From contig NZ_JAQSDK010000026.1 in assembly GCF_029945885.1 (NCBI RefSeq), positions 110,791 to 174,790 on the forward strand: a stretch of 64,000 bases of DNA. The letters run 5' to 3'. The DNA comes from Brevundimonas sp. (GTDB taxonomy: Bacteria; Pseudomonadota; Alphaproteobacteria; Caulobacterales; Caulobacteraceae). Below the pieces are notes generated by a model, which worked only from the letters and a program-made list of their open reading frames with translations, had not been told where the DNA came from and made no database searches. The position numbers were made by a program, and so were the translations under genes. This document shows positions 60,293-64,000 of this stretch, one piece after another (within the stretch, counting starts at the first letter, position 1; the number at the start of each line of letters is the position of its first letter).

Positions 60293-61834
60293 CTACCAGC
60301 CGTCCTTCTGAATCGGGAGGGTCGCCAGTCCCTCCAGCCACAGGGTGTGGGAGGGCAGGTTTGCGGTGATGTCCGCACAGGCCTGTTCGAGCTGCGGAAG
60401 ATGGGCACCGGGCTCGGCGACCCAACGGGCGGCATTGGCGGCGGCGGCCGGGCCCGGCTTACCGATCCCGTACAGGATATGCTGCCAGCTGGCGTGTCCG
60501 AAGAGGGGGCGCTGCGAGCTGATGTCCTCTACCGACGGGTGGCGGTCGGCCCAGAGGCCGAGCAGCATACGGACGCGGGGCGGCATGTGTTCGGGGCTGG
60601 TTGCAGCCTGCCAGAAGGGGGTGTCGCGCCGGCCGCTCAGTCCGTAGTGGGCGGAGATGAAGTCACGAAGGCCATCGTAGTGCTGGCCGACGACCTCGTT
60701 GAAACGGTCGCGGGCGTCGGGGTTCAGCCCCGACAGCGGAAAATGCCGGACCAGCATCTCCAGCCCGTATTCGACCATGTGCAGGCCGGTGGACTCGAGC
60801 GGTTCGATGAAGCCGCCGGCGAGGCCGAGGGCGATGACATTGCCGGTCCACGCCTTTTCGGCCCGGCCGATGCGCATCGTCAGATGGCGGGCCGGCACGT
60901 CGTCCGCCAGGCCGGTCGCCGCCCGCAATTCGGCCTCGGCCTCGGCCGGCTTGATGTGGGCGCTTGAATAGACATAGCCGAGCCCCTCGCGGTTCTGCAG
61001 GCCGATGCGCCACATCCAGCCCGCCGACAGGGCCCGGGCACGGGTCATCGGCGGGATCGGGGTCTCCGGATCGTGCGGGGCGCGGATCGCCACGGCCCGG
61101 TCACACAGAAGATGGTCGGCATAGGAGAGGAACGGTGACTTCAGGGCCTTGCCCAGAAGCAGGGCGTTGAACCCTGAGCAGTCGAGGAACAGGTCGCCGT
61201 CCACCGTCGTCCCGTCGCCGAGATCGAGGCCGAGGACGTCACCGTCCTTCTGCCGCACACCGACGACATCGCCGGTGACCCGTTCCACGCCGCGGGCGAG
61301 CGCGACCTCGGCCAGCAGGTCGCCATAGGCCTCGGCGTCAAGGTGGTAGGCGTAGGGAAGGACCGAACTGTAGTCGGGATCGATGAGGCGCTTGGGCGAC
61401 AGGCCGGCGCGGGCGAGCTTCCACTGGATGCCCGCCTCATCCGCGAAGGTGCCGGCGATCCCCTGCGACCAGCGCGCGAGCCAGGACGGCCCGGCGTTCA
61501 TGCCCATCGCAGTGTCGAGCGCCTCGAAGGGATGGAAGCATTTTTCTCCGACCGACGACCAGTCCTCGAACTCGACCCCGTGTTTGAAGGTGGCCGAGGT
61601 CCGGGCCATCAGCGTGGCTTCGTCGATACCGATGAAGCGGGCGAAGTCCCGGATGGACGGAATGGTCGCTTCGCCGACCCCGATCCGGCCGATGGTTTCG
61701 GACTCGACGACCGTGATCCTGAGGCGGCGATCGCCCGGGCGGTTGAAGGTCCGGTCGAGATAGGCGGCGCTCATCCAGCCGGCGCTGCCGCCGCCGAGAA
61801 TGACCAGATGTTCGGGAAAGGAGGCGGGGCGCAT
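60293..61834 (-). CDS. Flavin-dependent tryptophan halogenase family protein
   Basis: A 513-residue FADH2-dependent halogenase. The FAD loop is VILGGGSAGWMSAAYL, GVGEATIP lies at 52-59, the catalytic-type Lys84 in TFKHGVEFEDW, and the halogenase tryptophan motif appears as GWMWRIGL (the usual W-x-W-x-I-P with Gly for Pro). Late motifs include LGLAGGFIEPLESTGLHMVEYGLEML. It would make HOCl at the flavin and chlorinate an indole or other aromatic. No flavin reductase is adjacent. ATG 61834 is chosen because it starts at the FAD domain. Confidence 0.9.
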   Translation of the reverse strand: MRPASFPEHLVILGGGSAGWMSAAYLDRTFNRPGDRRLRITVVESETIGRIGVGEATIPSIRDFARFIGIDEATLMARTSATFKHGVEFEDWSSVGEKCFHPFEALDTAMGMNAGPSWLARWSQGIAGTFADEAGIQWKLARAGLSPKRLIDPDYSSVLPYAYHLDAEAYGDLLAEVALARGVERVTGDVVGVRQKDGDVLGLDLGDGTTVDGDLFLDCSGFNALLLGKALKSPFLSYADHLLCDRAVAIRAPHDPETPIPPMTRARALSAGWMWRIGLQNREGLGYVYSSAHIKPAEAEAELRAATGLADDVPARHLTMRIGRAEKAWTGNVIALGLAGGFIEPLESTGLHMVEYGLEMLVRHFPLSGLNPDARDRFNEVVGQHYDGLRDFISAHYGLSGRRDTPFWQAATSPEHMPPRVRMLLGLWADRHPSVEDISSQRPLFGHASWQHILYGIGKPGPAAAANAARWVAEPGAHLPQLEQACADITANLPSHTLWLEGLATLPIQKDGW

Positions 61835-61932
61835 GACGAATTTCCAGTGACGCGGTCCTGAGTTGCACCGCGAGCGTCCTTGCGCAAGCAACCCGGCCGG
61901 ATCGCGCCTCGTTTCGGGCCTTGCTGCGCCTA

Positions 61933-61959
61933 ACTTATTCTCCTGACAGGAGAATAAGT
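61933..61959. promoter_or_regulatory. Perfect 13-bp palindrome upstream of the halogenase gene
   Basis: ACTTATTCTCCTG and CAGGAGAATAAGT are exact inverted copies around a single A, about 100 bases upstream of the halogenase start and 140 bases before the Gly-rich gene. The length and symmetry fit an operator for a dimeric regulator controlling one or both divergent genes. It has no U tract and does not follow a gene end, so a terminator is less likely. Confidence 0.55.
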
Positions 61960-61964
61960 GCGAT

Positions 61965-61982
61965 CGTCCCAGATTTGGGACG
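61965..61982. promoter_or_regulatory. Second inverted repeat in the halogenase/Gly-rich intergenic region
   Basis: CGTCCCA-GATT-TGGGACG, a perfect 7-bp stem, starts 5 bases after the larger palindrome. The two dyads side by side look like a compound control region for the divergent genes. Confidence 0.4.
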
Positions 61983-62100
61983 ACTGCTGACTATCTAAAT
62001 CCTTGATGACAGGTTAACTGGCCCTGCTCCCGCGCGTTCGTTCGGCGAGTCTGTATGTTGGGGTCGCTTTCCGTCCGGAGCCGATCCAGGGGCGACCACC

Positions 62101-64000
62101 ATGACCAAGATCACCGTCCGCGGCTCCCTTGCCGCGCGTGCGAACCCGCACGCCCTTCGCGCTCGATCCCATGGTTTCCGGCGCATGGGGCTGCTGGGCA
62201 GTACGGCGCTGGTCGGTATTGCCCTGACGACAGGTGTCGCCCAGGCGGACGAGTTCACGGCCAACAGCACCGCCTCCCTGATCGCAGCCATCAATAGCGC
62301 CAATGCGAACCCCGGCGTGGACACCATTCGGCTGACCGGCGACGTGACCCTGAGCGGGCTGCTGCCCACCCTCAGCGACACCCTGGTGATCAATGGTGGC
62401 GGCTTCAGTCTCAGCGGCGATGGTGCCTATCGGATCTTCTATGTCGACGCCGGTACGAACGCGATCGACATCACCAATTTCGGCTCCCTTTCCGGCGGTC
62501 AGGCCAGCGGCGGTGCCGGGGGCAACCTGGCCGGTGGCGGTCTCGGAGCGGGCGGGGCCATCTTCGTCAATTCCGGCATGGTCAACGTCAGTCAGGTCAG
62601 CTTTGAGAACAATGCCGCGACCGGCGGTGCCGGCGGCACCGTGTCGGGCACGGTCGGTGGCGGCGGCGGTGGCGGTCTGGGCGGCGCGGGTGGCAGCGGA
62701 TCGGCGGCCGGTGCCGCGGGCGGCGGCGGTGGCTTCAGTGGCGGCGGCGGCGGTGGCGGCGGCAGCAGCACCGAGGCCTCCTACTATGCCAACACCTATT
62801 CACCGGTCGCTGCGGGGGCCGGAGGGGCCGGCGCGGACGGTAGCGGCGGTGCCGGCGGCGTTAACGGCGCGGGAGCCGGCGGTTTCGCCGGCGGTAGCGG
62901 CGGCGCGGCCATTTCCGTCTCCAGCTATGCACCCACATATGCGTATAGTGCCTACTATGCGCCGTATTATTATGTAGCGTATTACGGATACTCTTATTGT
63001 TCGGCCGGATATTCATACTGGTCTGGTAATTGTCTTGGGTACTATACTTACTACACGGCGTATCAAGTTTATGCTGGCCATGCGATTGTTGGGTACTATC
63101 AGTATCAATCCGGATCAGTCGTAACCCAGGTCGCGGTCGGCGGCGGTGGTGGCGGTGGCGGTGCCGAAGGTGGCGGCACCGGAGCGATTGCGCCGAGCGC
63201 CTATCTCGGCGGCGGCGGTGGCGGCGGCGGCGGCCTGACTGGCCTGGGCGGTGCAGGAAGCGGCGGTACCGGCGGCCTCGGCGCCGGCGGTGGTGGCGGC
63301 GATAATACGAACACCCTGGGGGGTACCGGCGGGCTGTTCGGCGGCGGCGGCGGCTCGGTGGGCACCGGCGCGGCCGGTGCCGGCGGCTTCGGCGGCGGCG
63401 GCGGTGCCGGTCAGGACGGACAGGCCGGGACCGGCGGCGCGGGCGGCTTCGGAGCCGGCGGCGGCAGCGGTGGCACGAACGGTGTCAACGGTCTCGGCGG
63501 GACCGGCGGAGCCGGGGGTTCGACCACCAGCGGCGGCGGCGGCGCGGGTCTGGGCGGCGCGATCTTCGTGCGGTCGGGCAGTCTGACGCTGGGGGCCGGT
63601 GTCTCCAGCTCGGGCAGTGCGGCTACCGGCGGACTCGGCGGTGCTGGCGGTGCCGGCTCGGGGTCCGACCTGTTCCTGACCCAGGGCACCAACACCACAC
63701 TCGCCCCGGGTGCTGGCCATACCATCGCCCTGACCGGTTCGATCGGTGACGACAGCAGTGGCACGCTTGCGGGCGGTACGGGTCCGGGGGCCGCGATCAC
63801 CATCGGGGCGGGCACCGTCTCCCTGACCGGGGCCAACACCTATTCGGGCGGCACGACCGTCAATACCGGCGGCACCCTGACGGGCACGACGACGGGCATC
63901 CAGGGCAATATCGTCAATGACGGCGCGGTGGTCTTCGACCAGTCGGTGGCCGGCGGCTACAGCGGCGACCTGAGCGGCACGGGCGGCGTGGTCCTGGCCG
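62101..64000 (+). CDS. Gly-rich autotransporter-like surface protein (partial, runs off the right edge)
   Basis: Open from ATG 62101 to the window end (over 633 residues). A long basic signal peptide (MTKITVRGSLAARANPHALRARSH..., cleavage near AQA-DEF) is followed by a beta-helix-like start (TASLIAAINSANANPGVDTIRLTGDVTL), then very Gly-rich repeats (GGxGG, about 120-560). Autotransporter-associated repeat sequence follows (ANTYSGGTTVNTGGTL). Residues about 274-341 form a Tyr-rich block (23 Tyr in about 65 residues, with two Cys) encoded by AT-richer codons unlike the rest. The barrel domain, if present, lies outside the window. Likely surface-exposed passenger; role unknown. Confidence 0.82.
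   Translation, partial: MTKITVRGSLAARANPHALRARSHGFRRMGLLGSTALVGIALTTGVAQADEFTANSTASLIAAINSANANPGVDTIRLTGDVTLSGLLPTLSDTLVINGGGFSLSGDGAYRIFYVDAGTNAIDITNFGSLSGGQASGGAGGNLAGGGLGAGGAIFVNSGMVNVSQVSFENNAATGGAGGTVSGTVGGGGGGGLGGAGGSGSAAGAAGGGGGFSGGGGGGGGSSTEASYYANTYSPVAAGAGGAGADGSGGAGGVNGAGAGGFAGGSGGAAISVSSYAPTYAYSAYYAPYYYVAYYGYSYCSAGYSYWSGNCLGYYTYYTAYQVYAGHAIVGYYQYQSGSVVTQVAVGGGGGGGGAEGGGTGAIAPSAYLGGGGGGGGGLTGLGGAGSGGTGGLGAGGGGGDNTNTLGGTGGLFGGGGGSVGTGAAGAGGFGGGGGAGQDGQAGTGGAGGFGAGGGSGGTNGVNGLGGTGGAGGSTTSGGGGAGLGGAIFVRSGSLTLGAGVSSSGSAATGGLGGAGGAGSGSDLFLTQGTNTTLAPGAGHTIALTGSIGDDSSGTLAGGTGPGAAITIGAGTVSLTGANTYSGGTTVNTGGTLTGTTTGIQGNIVNDGAVVFDQSVAGGYSGDLSGTGGVVLA

Overview
The window is GC-rich DNA that looks like an alphaproteobacterial chromosome, most likely Caulobacterales (Caulobacter/Brevundimonas-like). 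Pointers are a TonB-dependent receptor paired with a TPR-sulfotransferase, a flavin-dependent tryptophan halogenase beside a DUF6445-type protein, a dipeptidyl-peptidase IV homologue, a FixL/FixJ-type pair and an alphaproteobacterial-style che cluster. The lineage is inferred from gene content and codon style only.

Layout. 1-3.5 kb: the tail of an unidentified gene, a small exported DUF2147 protein and a large AT-richer MalT-type LuxR regulator. 3.5-7.4 kb: decayed mobile DNA beside tRNA-Lys(CTT), made of an IS5-family element with a broken transposase, an IS110 stub cut by a rearranged IS21-family remnant, a fragment of a VirD4/TraG coupling protein and an excisionase-like HTH gene. 7.6-13.8 kb: housekeeping-type genes (Hpt protein, chorismate mutase, ferredoxin-NADP reductase, S9 peptidase, lipoprotein amidase, spermidine-synthase-like protein).

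14-20.6 kb: an unusual cluster of cytochrome P450, AlgI-like MBOAT acyltransferase, AlgJ-like SGNH protein, radical-SAM/SPASM-like enzyme and B12-binding radical-SAM enzyme. 20.8-24 kb: a hybrid sensor kinase and an XRE-BLUF fusion whose flavin-site residues are mostly replaced. 24.2-33.8 kb: a complete chemotaxis locus (a 155-residue helical protein, a response regulator with a FliM-like tail, a CheZ-like phosphatase, CheY // CheA-REC, CheW, soluble PAS-MCP // CheR, CheB). 34.1-36.6 kb: a FixL/FixJ-like pair and a small XRE protein.

36.7-45.3 kb: a membrane protein, two family-2 glycosyltransferases, an ABC exporter, a methyltransferase and cysNC/cysD for PAPS synthesis, which together suggest a surface glycan that may be sulfated. 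45.5-58.4 kb: a same-strand run of MocR regulator, nitrilase-family amidase, TonB receptor, TPR-sulfotransferase, SxxK serine hydrolase, MFS transporter, GabT and GabD. It reads as an uptake and degradation pathway for an omega-amino compound or its amide. 58.5-59.4 kb: a decayed ECF sigma/anti-sigma pair. 59.6-64 kb: the DUF6445-type protein, the tryptophan halogenase and, running off the edge, a Gly-rich autotransporter-like protein that contains a Tyr-rich, AT-richer insert.

The most promising undescribed systems are the P450-MBOAT-SGNH-double radical-SAM cluster and the MocR-to-GabD operon. Also worth attention are the FliM-like docking peptides at the ends of two che products, and two sensors (BLUF-like, FixL-like) that keep the fold but lose cofactor residues.
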